Positions 54,040 through 64,000 of a stretch of DNA of 64,000 bases are shown here, piece after piece. The notes under the pieces were generated by a model that was not told the origin of the DNA, did no database searches, and saw only the letters and a list, made by a program, of their open reading frames with translations. The position numbers and the translations under genes are program-made. Source of the stretch: Toxorhynchites rutilus septentrionalis. Taxonomy: Eukaryota > Arthropoda > Insecta > Diptera > Culicidae. Location of the stretch: NCBI RefSeq assembly GCF_029784135.1, contig NC_073744.1, positions 17,207,441 through 17,271,440 on the forward strand, read 5' to 3'. How positions within the stretch are numbered: position 1 is the stretch's first letter; every line of letters starts with the position of its first letter.

Positions 54040-55238
54040 CTTGAAGAAAGAGAAGGGAGGCAAAAGGTTTTTTTGTGAGTAAAAGGTAAAGAAAATGAAT
54101 GCGATCGAGCCGGAACCACCGAGACGAGGCGCGGCGAAGTGTTTTCTTTTGTTGGATGCTCTATGGCTGCACTTTCACCTATATTTGTCGAGATGGCTTT
54201 TCTTTTAGAGTACGATTGGCATGTCACTATTTTCCTAGTGAGTGAGAAAGTTTCATCGGCGATGTGATGGAATGGGATTTTTCCGCTTCAATCAATTATC
54301 AATTTACTGTTTAACGGTTTCACATTATAGCTTTAACGTTGAATCGCACGAAATCATCGATGATTTGCATTTGCGAATAATGTTTACGCAATGATTTTCA
54401 ATTGCTTAGCGGGAGTGACAGGAAGCTTTTGACTTTTTTTCTCTCGTATGCATGATAGCGAGTCGATCGTTGAACCGATCGTACTGTTGAATGTGGTAAT
54501 GAGAATTAATTGAGGATGTTTCAATTCTATTCCGTTTTCTTTTTGTTAAGAGAAAAGTGGGATTCAAATGAAGGGTTCGAAAAGTTTATACCCATGGATT
54601 ATAAAGATTACCATATGAACATCAACAATATTTATTGCAGTGTGATTCGTGTTGTTGTGACAACGTTTTGACTCACTAAAAACATATTTTTTCTAGTTTT
54701 CATGCATAAATCCAGCGATTTCTGATAAGCAAACGATGTCAAAGTAAGATTGAGAAAATTTCCTACGTGAATCATTAGTTGGAGAATATTTTATGGTTGA
54801 ATTCGTTTGTTACCAGTTCAATACTTTTGTAATCTGACTTTTTGTGGTTTCCGACTCTTGAACATTAATATCATATTTTCAGTTCCGTTTCAACACATAC
54901 AAATTGACTTTGTTCTATGATTTTTCAACAAAAGATGAACATAGATTCCAGTATATTCAATTTTTCAAAAAACTCGCAAGAACCTTGCAAATATCGGCAT
55001 TCATTGTGTGACGTGACAACAGACTTTGAACGAAAAAACAGGATCCACAAAGCGTTGTCACGTTACAAAATTGTTACCGATCAATTAATAATCGACGGTC
55101 ACAATAGGTTGTCCGTGTCAAATATTTTCTGTTCAGTGTGTAAGTAAAATTTGTTTGGTTGTGAGTTGCCATTGTTTTGCACGGAGAAAAGACTCTCCCG
55201 ACAAACTTGTATTAGTTGTTATGGATATCATTATTATA
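54040..55238. other. Intron or upstream region of the reductase gene
   Basis: Probably intronic for the minus-strand gene. No exon, repeat terminus or RNA gene recognised up to the ITmD37E element. Confidence 0.35.
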
Positions 55239-55304
55239 AAGGGTGTGTCCCATCAAATTGCATCACGGAAAAAACGCTGTAGAAATTTAATTTTTAGGAT
55301 TTAT

Positions 55305-55464
55305 ATCTTCAGCTTTCTCTCTCACGCTAAAGGTCACGAGTTCAATTCTCACTCCCGACATTCTTCCAAAAATGGAAGTAGAAGTGACGAACCAGCCAAA
55401 TGAGTTGAAAGTCACTATAATACAGATAAAAAAAAATAAAAAAAAAAAAAAATCTTCAGCTTTC
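55305..55464 (+). mobile_element. 5'-truncated SINE in the transposon leader
   Basis: An exact 13-bp duplication ATCTTCAGCTTTC (55305-55317 and 55452-55464) brackets a 134-bp insert (55318-55451). The insert has box B (GGTCACGAGTTCAATTC), the body CATTCTTCCAAAAATGGAAG and an A-rich tail. It matches the SINE at 44.3 kb but lacks its first about 35 bp, including box A. Confidence 0.88.
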
Positions 55465-55537
55465 GCTTATAATCAGATAAGAGTGTATAGATCACGTTGG
55501 CCATGCTTCACTGTCAATTTTTCGTAAATTTGGAAAA

Positions 55538-56554
55538 ATGTCGTCGAACGAAAAAGAGCGTCGTGAATTAATCCTGTGCACTCATTTCGAGAATCCGGAG
55601 TTGTCACATCGGGACATCGGTAAGATGCTGGGAATCGTCCAATCCACGGTCAGCAGAGTACTAAAACGATACTTCGAGAACCTAACCATCGACCGGAAGG
55701 TGAAAAACGGCAAAAATGGATGCTCCGTCAGTGAAAAAGATCTCAAGCGCGTAGTTAAGCAGTTTAGACGTGATCCGAGAAGTTCGGTCCGGGATGTCGC
55801 CAATAAGCTGAATTTGTCAAGTTCATTCGTCCAGCGGACCAAGCAGCGGGAGGGCCTGCGTACATACAAGGTTCAGAAGGCTCCTAACCGCGACGAAAGG
55901 CAAAACATGGTGGGGAAGACGCGAGCCCGGAAGCTGTGCACCGAAATGCTGACGAAGCCGCATTGCCTGGTAATGGACGACGAAACCAACGTCAAAGCGG
56001 ACTTTCGTCAGCTGCCGGGCCTGTTGTTCTTCTCCGAAGAGGACAAATTCAGCGTTCCGGAGGAGATTCGCAAGCAGAAACTATCCAAGTTTGCCAAAAA
56101 GTACATGGTGTGGCAAGCGATCTGCTCTTGCGGAAAGCGGAGCGCCCCCTTCGTGATGACCGGCACGGTAAACGGGCAGGTTTACCTTAAGGAGTGCCTA
56201 CAGAAGCGCTTACTACCACTATTGAAGCAGCACGAGGGCCCGACCATCTTCTGGCCGGATCTCGCTTCGTGCCACTATTCAAAGGACGTGTTGGAGTGGT
56301 ACGAAGCCAACGGGGTCACCTTCGTGTCAAAGGAAATGAACCCGCCCAATGCGCCGGAGCTTCGCCCAATAGAGAAATATTGGGCGATTATGAAGCAGGC
56401 CCTCCGGAAGAACCCAAAAGTTGTCAAATCGGAGGCGGACTTCAAGAGAAAATGGATTTCTGTTCAAAAAAAACTACAACCTGACGTTGTACAGAACCTT
56501 ATGGACGGGGTAAAGAGGAAGGTGCGAGCATACGGGCTTGGGCTCGAAGTATGA
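55538..56554 (+). CDS. ITmD37E transposase, 338 aa, open
   Basis: Tc1/mariner transposase. ATG at 55538. The N-terminal paired helix-turn-helix region includes LSHRDIGKMLGIVQSTVSRV and SSVRDVANKLNLSSSFVQR. Catalytic residues: Asp in CLVMDDETNVKADF, Asp in IFWPDLASCHYSK, Glu in ELRPIEKYW, with 37 residues between the last two, giving the DD37E signature. No internal stop or frameshift, and the length is normal for the family. The frame lies between near-identical TIRs, so the copy could be functional or very recently inserted. The dead relatives at 0.4, 15.5 and 27.5 kb are distinct, more decayed lineages. Confidence 0.95.
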   Translation: MSSNEKERRELILCTHFENPELSHRDIGKMLGIVQSTVSRVLKRYFENLTIDRKVKNGKNGCSVSEKDLKRVVKQFRRDPRSSVRDVANKLNLSSSFVQRTKQREGLRTYKVQKAPNRDERQNMVGKTRARKLCTEMLTKPHCLVMDDETNVKADFRQLPGLLFFSEEDKFSVPEEIRKQKLSKFAKKYMVWQAICSCGKRSAPFVMTGTVNGQVYLKECLQKRLLPLLKQHEGPTIFWPDLASCHYSKDVLEWYEANGVTFVSKEMNPPNAPELRPIEKYWAIMKQALRKNPKVVKSEADFKRKWISVQKKLQPDVVQNLMDGVKRKVRAYGLGLEV

Positions 56555-56685
56555 ATAAAAAGAAAATGCCAAAAGTTGTTTAATAGTTTTTATTTTGCTG
56601 TCTAAAATTTTCAAAAGGATCGGTCTACTGGGCGAATTTCTACAGCGTTTTTTCCGTGATGCAATTTGATGTGACACACCCTTTA

Positions 56686-57540
56686 TTATAGATCTGGGTA
56701 TTTAAAATACTTATTTTATCTTTTTAAAACATATTTTTGAGATTGCCTACTTGAAAATATGCAAAATCATTAAATTCGCACCAACCAAATATTACGATTC
56801 ATAAAAACAGAAATTAGGAAAATCCGAAATTTTAAAATATTTTGCAACTCTGGCATCTTCATGTCATGGCTTCGTTCTTGGACGGCGAAGAAGAGTAAGA
56901 AGCCAGTTGTCTGATCTTATCTTAGGTTGTGACGGGTCTGATTGTTGTTAAATGGTTGGTTACCTTGGTTAATAAAAATCGATGTAAACCGACTAACCCG
57001 ACATCAGGTCGACATGGTTTGACATCCGGCGAAAAAGACATCTGTCATGATTGAAAGATGTCCTTCCGGTGCAAATGAGAGGAGATGGGAGGAGGAAAGG
57101 AGCTGGAGGAGAGGAAATAAGTTGATTTGGAAGGAGAGATTGGGGGACTCGTGGAGAAACTTAGAAGATAAAAGGAAGTTTATAAATTTATTGAGAAGGA
57201 GTGAAAGACACCCAGCTTAATGTTTGCGTATAACTTTGCACATGATAAGTTACATATAAATTCGTATCAAATCACAATCGCATAAAATGTCAATCAAAAT
57301 ATTTATATGCGTACCAAATTTGGTATATACGTATATTGCCTCCACTTTTGCGTGTATATGCTAGTTATATGCATCATATAACACACAAATGTGTCTGGGT
57401 TGTATGTATATCGCCTTCAATTATAGCTATTCATACGACTTAATGTTTGCTGGGCATTGTATTGGAAAGCTGAAAAAGTAGAGTAGAAGTAAAGAGTCGT
57501 GGAAAAAGTGAGTGGTAGTGTGAAGTGGAAGAAGCTGGAG
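56686..57540. other. Interval with one diverged AT-rich repeat
   Basis: No gene recognised. Part of it (57225-57425) resembles 47900-48075. Confidence 0.4.
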
Positions 57541-58547
57541 ATTCCAAATGCTTATAACTCGGACATTTCTTACTGTGTCGGAAAGATGTTTGCATCAACT
57601 GATAGGGAATATTTCTACGCATCTATCGGAATTAATAAAATGGTGTTTATCATTAGATAAACAATTGAATAACTGTAAAATGTTAAGCGTTATCTGAACG
57701 CCCAAACTACCTCGTTTTGATTGGCCCGATGTATGGTTTCCCCAACACAGCCATCGTAACCAAGTAGCCGTGGGGAAATTGGCATTGCAAATACATGTAA
57801 GTCGGGGGTATTTTTGTTCCGACTGAAATGTGTTTCCCCAACACAGACTTCAAATCCATGGAGCGTGGGAAAATTGGCATTGCAAATTCAAAGAAGTCGG
57901 GGGCACTTTTGTTCCGACTTTCCCCAACACAGACACAGAACCAAGGTGTCTGGGGAAATCGGTTTTGCGTTTACCTTTTGTACTCGGCTTGCATTTGTGC
58001 ATGCTAGAATATGTTTCCTGAACACGGTATAAGTTGAAGTTGTGGATTCATGCAAGCCGGGGATACTTCTGCACCCGCATGTTTCTTTTTTGCACTCCGA
58101 AAAGTGTCTTCCTAACACGGACTACAAAAACGGGTACGAACACAATGCTTTGGCTCGGTTATTCAAGATTGCATTGAAGGATATGCCTTCATATCTTCTA
58201 CTCACTGAATTTCTGGCACTGAGTACCTGAATTTCATCAAATCAAACAAATTCGCGGTTCGAGAAGTACGTACACTTGAGAGATGCAAACTTCAGAGGAA
58301 AATGTAAAATAAAATATTCGTTTGATAATTATACCAAACGTAAAAGGACTAGTAACGAAGAACATAATCTATCACAATGCATGAATTGACCTTACATGGA
58401 ATGTATCTCTTTACTTACAAAGCAAATATATTGAATTTGATTGAATTCGGAAGTTGTTTTATTCAATCAATATAAACAAATGATTGCTAAGCTAAGCTAG
58501 TCCCACGTCAACTGTGCGGTTATATCATAGATATTACCCAACCTTTT
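57541..58547. mobile_element. Left-truncated copy of the 22.44-kb foldback element
   Basis: The right end TAGTCCCACGTCAACTGTGCG GTTATATCATAGATATTACCC matches the 25057 terminus. The left terminus is missing. The interior shares ATAACTCGGACATTTCTTAC, GATGTTTGCATCAACTGATA and 2.5 units of the 95-bp repeat (57728-57970), the last with an internal deletion. Confidence 0.7.
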
Positions 58548-59424
58548 TTATGTTAGTTCTATCCTGAATACTTCCCACTTTCTTCTGAGATTTCCCCTTT
58601 TTCTTCCAAAGGTCCAACCTATAGCGGAAGGTGGTCCTAACCCAACCGATATTGATCTGGTTGTATCACAGGAACGGTGCTTCCTACCGAATTTTCAGTA
58701 GTGTCAAATGAAAGGTGTCACAATACTGACAATTTGATATTACGGTGACTTTTTCCTTACTCTCTTCATGCTGGTGTTTTAGTGCCATTTTGCGATCTCA
58801 TTGCTTCAAAAACAGAGAAAAAATTGTTTTGATTTGTATGGAAAATGAATTCAATTTTCATTTAGATTGCGACAAATTAAAAAATAAGGCTTTTTTTCTT
58901 CATTTTGAATGAAAATTTTGGAAAAAAAAAGTCGAGGTGGTCCTGAACCGACCCCCATTTTTAACTTCGTAATTATTCCAAACATTCACTCTGGCACTTG
59001 CCATTAACGGCTCACACAAGCCAGGCGCATCGGGCTACGTTCACTACCGCTAGTTTTGCTATCAGAATCTATCTATCAGGAATTCGATTAACTCTATGCA
59101 TTTGCATCAGAGTTGCCATAATAAAATCTACGTTTTTGTAACAGTGTATTTGAAATGTTTTTTCCCGAGTAGTTCAATAATTCCCCAGTAACTTTGCTCT
59201 ACATTATATTTTAATCAAGCATCTTGATTTCGAGTAACGGTTTTTTTGAAATAAAAAGTTCAATGTTTCTGCATACGCCTTTATAAAAAATCAGTCATAA
59301 TTAAAACAGACTAACTATGATTTTGGGAATTTTTCATCATATGTAAATTTTTTTTATTTGCCCTCCATTCACCCCCATCTCGAAGATACTCTTATTTGAG
59401 GATCCTAGAGTTGGGTTCCAGTAA
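58548..59424. other. AT-rich interval, nothing recognised
   Basis: The phrase GGTGGTCCT occurs twice (58631 and 58938) but no element termini are evident. No coding potential. Confidence 0.35.
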
Positions 59425-60572
59425 TTTTTTGACGTAGAACTCCGTCTTTCAGGAAAAGTGCCAAATCAGAAAACAGGTCACGTTTTTATGAAATAAAGTA
59501 AACGTTAATAACTATGTTCACTCTGAACGAATTCTCATGATTTGCATACCAATCGAATCGGAAACTCTCTAAGATTTGTTTGATATGCTATACATTACAA
59601 TTCGCTAATCTCTAAATGGTTTAAATTCATGAAAACTGGAAGAACTTCTTTTTTTCCCATACATTTGTTAGGGTCGATTTGTGTGCTAACCCTACTCGTA
59701 TTTCGAATGCTTATAACTCGAACATTTCTTAACAGATCGGAAAGATGTTTGCATCAATTGATAGGAAATATTTCTACGCGTCTATCACAATTAACAAAAT
59801 GTTATTTTTCATGAAATGAACAATTGAATAACTGTGAAATGTCAAGCGTTATCTAAACGCCCTAACTGCCAAGTTTTGATTGACCCGATTCACGGTTTCC
59901 CCAACACAGACTTCAAAATTGATGTACCTGTGGAAATCCGCTTTGCAAATATACATGCGAGTTGGGGGTATTTTTGTTCTCACCGAGCTGTGTTTCACTA
60001 ACACGGACACCAAAATCAATGTGCCTAGGGGAATCCGCTTCGTCAAAACATGCAAGTCGGGGGTATTTTTTTCCACTGAGCTGTGTTTCTCTAACACGGA
60101 CTTCGAAATAATGTGCCTGAGGGAATCCACTTTGCAAATATATGCAAGTCGGGTGTATTTTTTGGTGTTGAGTACTTTTGTACTCGCTTGTCGTTGTGCA
60201 GACCGGAATGTTTTCCTAAAACGTACTTTTGAACTGAGAAGCCTGTGAACATCGTTATTTCAAATACCAGAGGTGAATGAACTTTCGCGGTTCGAGAACT
60301 ACGTAAACATGAGATGTGCAATAATTTCAGAGGGATTGTAAAACACAATGATCGTTTGACAATTCCGTTCACATATTTTGGTAGTCTTAGGCATCATATC
60401 AAACATAAAAGAACGTTCATCAAATTTATTTGTAACGAAGAACATAATCTATTACAAAAATTTCGATGCATTCTAAAATAATATTTGAAGTGGTAAATAA
60501 GTGGATTGCATAATGTAATTACGTAGTTCTACGTCGAAAATATGTGGTCGTGTCCTAAATACAACCCCTTAT
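59425..60572. mobile_element. Foldback-superfamily element with three 95-bp units
   Basis: The left end is TTTTTTGACGTAGAACTCCGTC. The right end is TTACGTAGTTCTACGTCGAA, then TGTGGTCGTGTCCTAAATAC and AACCCCTT. Three units of the 95-bp repeat lie at about 59885-60170. It is the reverse-orientation counterpart of 31697-32735. Confidence 0.72.
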
Positions 60573-60639
60573 TTTTTTTAAAAAGAACACAAACAAACAT
60601 TTGAGTAATTCCAAATGAAATCGACAAATGACAAAACAT

Positions 60640-61937
60640 GAATATTTTTGATTCGAATGAAAGTGTGTATTCCGTTTGGGTTAGAGGAAATATGAGTTTT
60701 CCATAGCAATTGGGAATTTTTTGACTTAAGTGTAACTTTTGAAAAATGCGTATCGATTTGAGTAAGAGAAATCTTTGATAATTTATATCTCAAAAACTAT
60801 GAGTCGTACCGAAATAGTGTATTAGAAATAGTTATAGAGTATTGATGGTTGAATATCATCAGGATTCATAATTTGTGATTAAAAATGACTGCTAACATAC
60901 AAAAACTCGAAGTTTCGAAAATTCCTAAAAATTTGATGTTCCGCAAAGTTTGTCAAAAAAAGTTTTACCACCTTGGGCCCATTTTTTAAATTTTCTACAT
61001 GACTTCTATTTTATATGAAAAAATTGAAAAAAAAAATTAAAAATACATATTTTTTATATCGGAAATTAAAATTTTATTTTGTAAATAAAAAAAGAGTACT
61101 AATTTTTCTTCTCAGTGTATATTTTTTTCAAATTAAGCCAACAATACTCTATAACTCTTTCTAATACACTATTTCGGTACGACTCATATTTTTTGAGATA
61201 TAAATTATCAAAGATTTCTCTTACTCAAATCGATACGCCCTTTTCAAAAGTTATGCTTGAGTCAACCATGATGATGTATTCGGAAAAGTTGTTGGAAATT
61301 ATAAGCAAATTCATTAAATTTCATGAACATGACGGTATAACACGACAAACATATTAAAAGGGATTATTTACTATAAAAAAAGACAATAAATTAGAAATAT
61401 TTGTTTAAATATTTCGAGAATGGCTACACCTAGAAGGAGATTGGTAATAACCTTTTTTGTTTTAAATCACATCAGTATTCATAATTTGTGGCTAAAAATG
61501 ATTGTTAGCATACAAAAATTCGAAGTTTCAAAAATTCCTAAAAATTCGATGTTCCACAAAGTTCGTCAAAAATAGTTTTACCATCTTAAATTTTCTGCAT
61601 GATTTCTATTTTGTATGAAAAAATAAAAAATATATATATTTTGGATATTGTAAATTGAATTTTTATTTTGTAAATAAAAAAAAGAGTACTAATTTTTTTT
61701 CTCAGTGTACATTTGTTTCATATTCAACCATCAATACTCTATAACTCTTTCTAAGACACTATTTCGGTACGACTCATAGTTTTTGAGATATAAATTATCA
61801 AAGATTTCTCTTACTAAAATCGATACGCCCTTTTCAAAAGTTACGCTTGAGTCAAAAAATTCCCAATTGCTGTGAAAAACTCATATTTCCTCCAACCCAA
61901 ACGGAATACACACTTTCATTGGAATCAAAAATATAAG
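60640..61937. mobile_element. 1.3-kb foldback element with ~220-bp arms
   Basis: The left arm 60640-60860 (ATGAAAGTGTGTATTCCGTT ... TATCTCAAAAACTATGAGTC) is inverted at 61728-61937. The segments near 60863-61260 and 61463-61860 are direct copies about 600 bp apart, so one arm-containing module is duplicated. No coding sequence. Confidence 0.75.
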
Positions 61938-62084
61938 AGTTTGCGGGTAATTCGTCCCCTTGCTATAAATAGTAGAATAAGTTGAAATGTAAATACACTT
62001 TAGATATACGAATAGATTTATGAAATGAGTGTTCATCAACATTGTTACAATTTCCTTATATCCCATCCTTCTCCTAAAAATATG

Positions 62085-62262
62085 TCACCCTCCTAAACTC
62101 GAGTACACCGCGAGTAATCGGTTTTCCACCTTACTAACCATAGATGTAAGAAAATTGTTTATATATATAGTTTTAAAATTATATTTAAGAATTCGGCTCC
62201 TTTAAACTTAAGTGACTGAGCCTGTAAAAATAAACGAATTAATAAAAAAAAAATATATATAA
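62085..62262 (+). repeat. LINE-like 3' tail
   Basis: AAACTTAAGTGACTGAGCCT, then GTAAAAATAAACGAATTAAT and a short A-tract, looks like the 3'UTR and tail of a dead-on-arrival LINE. No coding part is attached. Confidence 0.3.
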
Positions 62263-62488
62263 GTTTTTAAAATCTGCATTTTTAGGACGATTTCATTTGG
62301 AATTGCTGATTTACAAACGAGGTGAGTGGACGAAAACATGCAGAACAAAAATTTATGGACATCAGAAAAAAATAAAATATTTTTTTTAAGGGACCTATAA
62401 AATAAGAGGAAAAAACATTAAAGTTCACAAAATAGAGTACTGGCAAGCATACAACGATACATGGCTTATTGTGGTTTATCAATCTATA

Positions 62489-63335
62489 TTACGAAAACAT
62501 TGGCCATTGATGTTGTTTTAAATTCTTTTTAAAATTATCAGAACGTGTGATAATTTGAATTTCAGATGGCAAGGCATTAAAACGAGATGGTCCATAAAAC
62601 AGAATGCGTTGCTGACCAACATTAGTTGCTGCTCTACTTCGCATTAAATTTTGTGCTTGTTATGTGATGTGTTGATGATTTACTGTAGGTATTGTCAAGT
62701 TATGGTGAATATTATTGTCATTTATAACGCTGTGGATAAGTTTAATAGTCTGAAATTCGCGTAGACCAAGAAGAGGCAGTATTTTATAAGAATCGTCGGA
62801 ATATAAGTCTAACGTTGGTTGGAGGATTGGTGGTCTGTATATTATTTTCAGACACCTATTTAGCAACAATTGTAGTTTTTTAAGTTTCGTGTTACAAGCA
62901 TGTCCCCAAACCACTATTCCATATTGCAGTAATGAGTGAATACATGCAAAATAAAATTTGTTCAACGGTCTCTGTGATACTAAGTAGGATACTCTCTTCA
63001 ATATACCACGAATTGTTCTTTCCAAAGAATTTATTTGTTGTGTCCATGATAAACCTGTGTCTAAATATATTCCAAGGTATTTAAAATGGTTCACCTTGTC
63101 AATCGAAACATTCCCAAACTTTGGGTCGGGACAAGCGAGATTTTTTTCCTTGGGGGGTGGAAGAACATGTATTTAGTTTTTGACAAATTTAGTGACAACA
63201 GTTTTTGTTGAAAATACCTACAAAGAACAGCCAGATTATTTTCTATATTAGATACGACGGTTCTAGAGTCAGAGCATGGATAAAACAATGCTGTGTCGTC
63301 AGCAAACATTCTAGCAGTTCCTATTAATGGTAGTT
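62489..63335 (-). pseudogene. Truncated LINE reverse transcriptase (CR1/L2-like)
   Basis: Minus strand: RMFADDTALFYPCSD (catalytic FADD), LLSLNLSKTKYMFF, then after a frameshift near 63150 in an A-run VNHFKYLGIYLDTGLSW, then LQYGIVVWGHACNTKLKKLQ. After a TAA at 62660-62662, in the same frame, RILFYGPSRFNALPSEI leads to the terminal stop at 62489. This is the palm end to the C-terminus of an APE-type LINE ORF2; the 5' part is missing. CR1/L2 affiliation is by resemblance only. Confidence 0.7.
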
Positions 63336-64000
63336 TTTACCGGTTGGTAGTTCTAGTGTTAAACACGCCCTTCTCAAGAGTTAAATTTAATTCAGTTTAT
63401 GTAATTCATATTATAACTCGTGTTTATTTAGATAACGTTATAGTTGATTTCCTAAAACTTGACCTAAAATTTGATTTTTTGGAACATAATCCCGTGGAAT
63501 GGGTCTAATTGCGTTTGAAGGTAGCGATTTATTTCTAACAAAAGCATTGAAATTTAACTTATCAAAATTTTATGCCTCGAAAAACTATAACTTCTTCAAC
63601 CCATAAATCGACTTAAAGATAGAGTTGTAGTTGCGGATGGCGAATACTTTGAATTATTTGATTTGGTAAACAAGTGAATCTTAACATACCCAAACTTTGA
63701 TAGGTTCAATTGCTCTCAAGAGTGGTATGTTGTGATCAATTTAAGGGTTTCCCCTATTGAACCAACTCCATGGGGTTTTGAAACCCATGTGATTTACTTT
63801 GCCTTTTTTGCCAGTTGTCCGGTGGGTTGCCCTCAACTCATTATGTTATTTCATCTCAGAATAATAGCATCTTCACCTCTTGAGCTTCACCCTCAACCGG
63901 AAAAACCCTTTCAATGACATTGAACTTCGTCGTACAGATTTCTAGCCACCGCTGGTTCTATGTCTCGTTTGCATCGTGTTGCATGCATGTGTGAATTTGC
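63336..64000. other. Right edge, nothing recognised
   Basis: No homology, RNA gene or repeat terminus recognised. The 61-codon frame near 63732-63917 has no identifiable features. Confidence 0.35.

Larger units (their letters stand above)
55239..56683 (+). mobile_element. ITmD37E (DD37E) DNA transposon, apparently complete
   Basis: 1445 bp flanked by TA (55237-55238 and 56684-56685). The inverted repeats AAGGGTGTGTCCCATCAAAT... and its complement at the right end match over about 49 bp with one mismatch. The transposase is open, and the only addition is a SINE in the leader. This is a mosquito Tc1/mariner family; it probably lies in an intron of, or beside, the reductase gene. Confidence 0.9.

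Noticed and set aside
53964..54063. Start of the reductase at 54063
   Set aside because: The codons above 54039 are intronic polypyrimidine tract; a splice acceptor at 54041-54040 and missing TGxxxGIG motif show that the real start is in an upstream exon.

Overview
The window is nuclear DNA of a mosquito, most likely a culicine; I do not name the species. Evidence: short GT-AG introns (58-109 nt), insect-type single-copy genes, and a dense load of mosquito-type transposable elements (ITmD37E/DD37E Tc1-mariner, tRNA-derived SINEs, R1-, Jockey- and R4/Dong-type LINEs, a Ty3/gypsy element, hAT and piggyBac MITEs). Roughly four fifths is repeat-derived or has no recognisable gene.

Genes. (1) 2.60-13.79 kb, plus strand: a complete 11-exon exportin-7 (XPO7/RanBP16) gene of 1094 codons. 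Intron 8 carries an antisense tRNA-Gln(CUG), and intron 9 has grown to 7.0 kb by nested transposons. (2) Two cathepsin B paralogues, tail to tail. The one at 26.13-27.16 kb (plus) is open for 340 codons except for one TGA at the position of a conserved cysteine. The one at 33.17-34.18 kb (minus) is intact, 337 aa, with an inferred 5'UTR intron. (3) 53.22-54.04 kb, minus: the 3' exons of a very-long-chain 3-oxoacyl-CoA reductase (HSD17B12/spidey type), joined by an apparent GC-AG intron; the upstream exons are not visible.

Mobile elements with visible structure. A 4.92-kb Ty3/gypsy element (15.78-20.70 kb) has 272-bp LTRs differing at one base, a 5-bp target duplication and one open Gag-Pol frame; it sits inside a dead DD37E transposase gene. 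An ITmD37E element (55.24-56.68 kb) has near-perfect TIRs, TA flanks and an open 338-aa transposase; a SINE lies in its leader. A 1.9-kb hAT MITE splits an R1-type LINE (10.65-12.53 kb). A hAT-like MITE contains a SINE and a palindromic element (28.26-29.03 kb). A piggyBac-type MITE has TTAA flanks (48.58-49.79 kb). There are truncated LINEs at 45.5, 50-51.7 and 62.5-63.3 kb.

The most recurrent unexplained structure is a superfamily of foldback repeats whose ends carry an imperfect palindrome of the form GACGTAGNNCTACGTC (about 19 sites), often with a 95-bp tandem repeat inside. A 2.4-kb inverted repeat (37.06-39.49 kb) surrounds two facing copies of that palindrome. No prokaryotic features, CRISPR arrays or operons are present.
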